From: Stercoripulliclostridium_A sp045535235 | GTDB taxonomy: Bacteria > Bacillota > Clostridia > Christensenellales > DTU072 | Direction of reading: 5' to 3' | DNA length: 5,628 bases | NCBI GenBank assembly: GCA_045535235.1 | Contig: JAZSLG010000002.1 | Coordinates: 1 to 5,628, forward strand | In this document: positions 5,554-5,628 of the stretch, piece after piece | How positions within the stretch are numbered: position 1 is the stretch's first letter | Layout: every line of letters begins with the position of its first letter | Translations under genes and position numbers: made by a program | Notes under the pieces: model-generated | The model's input: only the letters and a program-made list of their open reading frames with translations | What the model was told of the DNA's origin: nothing | Database searches by the model: none

Positions 5554-5564
5554 ATAGCGTTGTT

Positions 5565-5592
5565 CCGTACTCCGCACTCCGCGTTCCGCACT
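5565..5592 (+). repeat. Heptanucleotide tandem repeat, block B
   Basis: Units CCGTACT, CCGCACT, CCGCGTT and CCGCACT have the same 7-nt period as block A. Shifted by three bases, both blocks fit one degenerate consensus, RYTCYGN, block A with T and block B with C at the variable pyrimidines. Confidence 0.8.
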
Positions 5593-5603
5593 TTCCAAGT
5601 CCC

Positions 5604-5618
5604 AACTAGCGCGTTTTT
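5604..5618 (+). repeat. 15-nt direct repeat, copy 2
   Basis: AACTAGCGCGTTTTT matches 5436-5450 at 13 of 15 bases. It is followed by GTACTACAGC at the window end, which is one base from GTAGTACAGC inside the stem-loop at 5387-5396. Confidence 0.5.
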
Positions 5619-5628
5619 GTACTACAGC

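Overview
The window reads as chromosomal DNA from an AT-rich, low-GC bacterium. It uses the standard code, near-consensus sigma70/sigmaA promoters and purine-rich ribosome binding sites. A large lipid-anchored BspA-like leucine-rich-repeat protein and tandem intergenic repeats fit an uncultured gut Firmicute (Clostridia, possibly of the Christensenellales type). That placement is inference from gene style; there is no rRNA or other phylogenetic marker.

Layout. Positions 1-~520 hold no credible protein gene but are highly organised. Two ~140-nt arms (1-140 and 289-426) form a near-perfect inverted repeat around an AT-rich 148-nt centre. Each arm is a string of short perfect hairpins with different stem sequences, separated by a 7-nt spacer of consensus ATATaAC. 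Three more such hairpins follow the right arm (424-490). The centre carries a strong promoter (TTGACA, 17 nt, TAAAAT) firing into the right arm, so the array may be a transcribed structured RNA. All arm-to-arm differences fall in loops or spacers, never in stems. This is the most unusual part of the window.

Positions 526-567 are a terminator for the minus-strand gene that follows. Positions 626-4432 (minus) encode a 1268-residue lipoprotein: lipobox Cys, two Ig-like N-terminal regions, then about 25 LRR_5 repeats with internal segmental duplications. Its promoter and that of the next gene lie back to back in the 201-nt gap (4433-4633). Positions 4634-5326 (plus) encode a 230-residue TRIC/UPF0126 membrane protein with two internal GGG-[IV]-VRD repeats. 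The two genes are divergent and apparently separate transcription units; nothing links their functions.

Positions 5327-5628 are non-coding: an elaborate terminator-like hairpin (5358-5420), two 7-nt tandem-repeat blocks with one shared degenerate consensus (5520-5553, 5565-5592), and a 15-nt direct repeat (5436-5450, 5604-5618).
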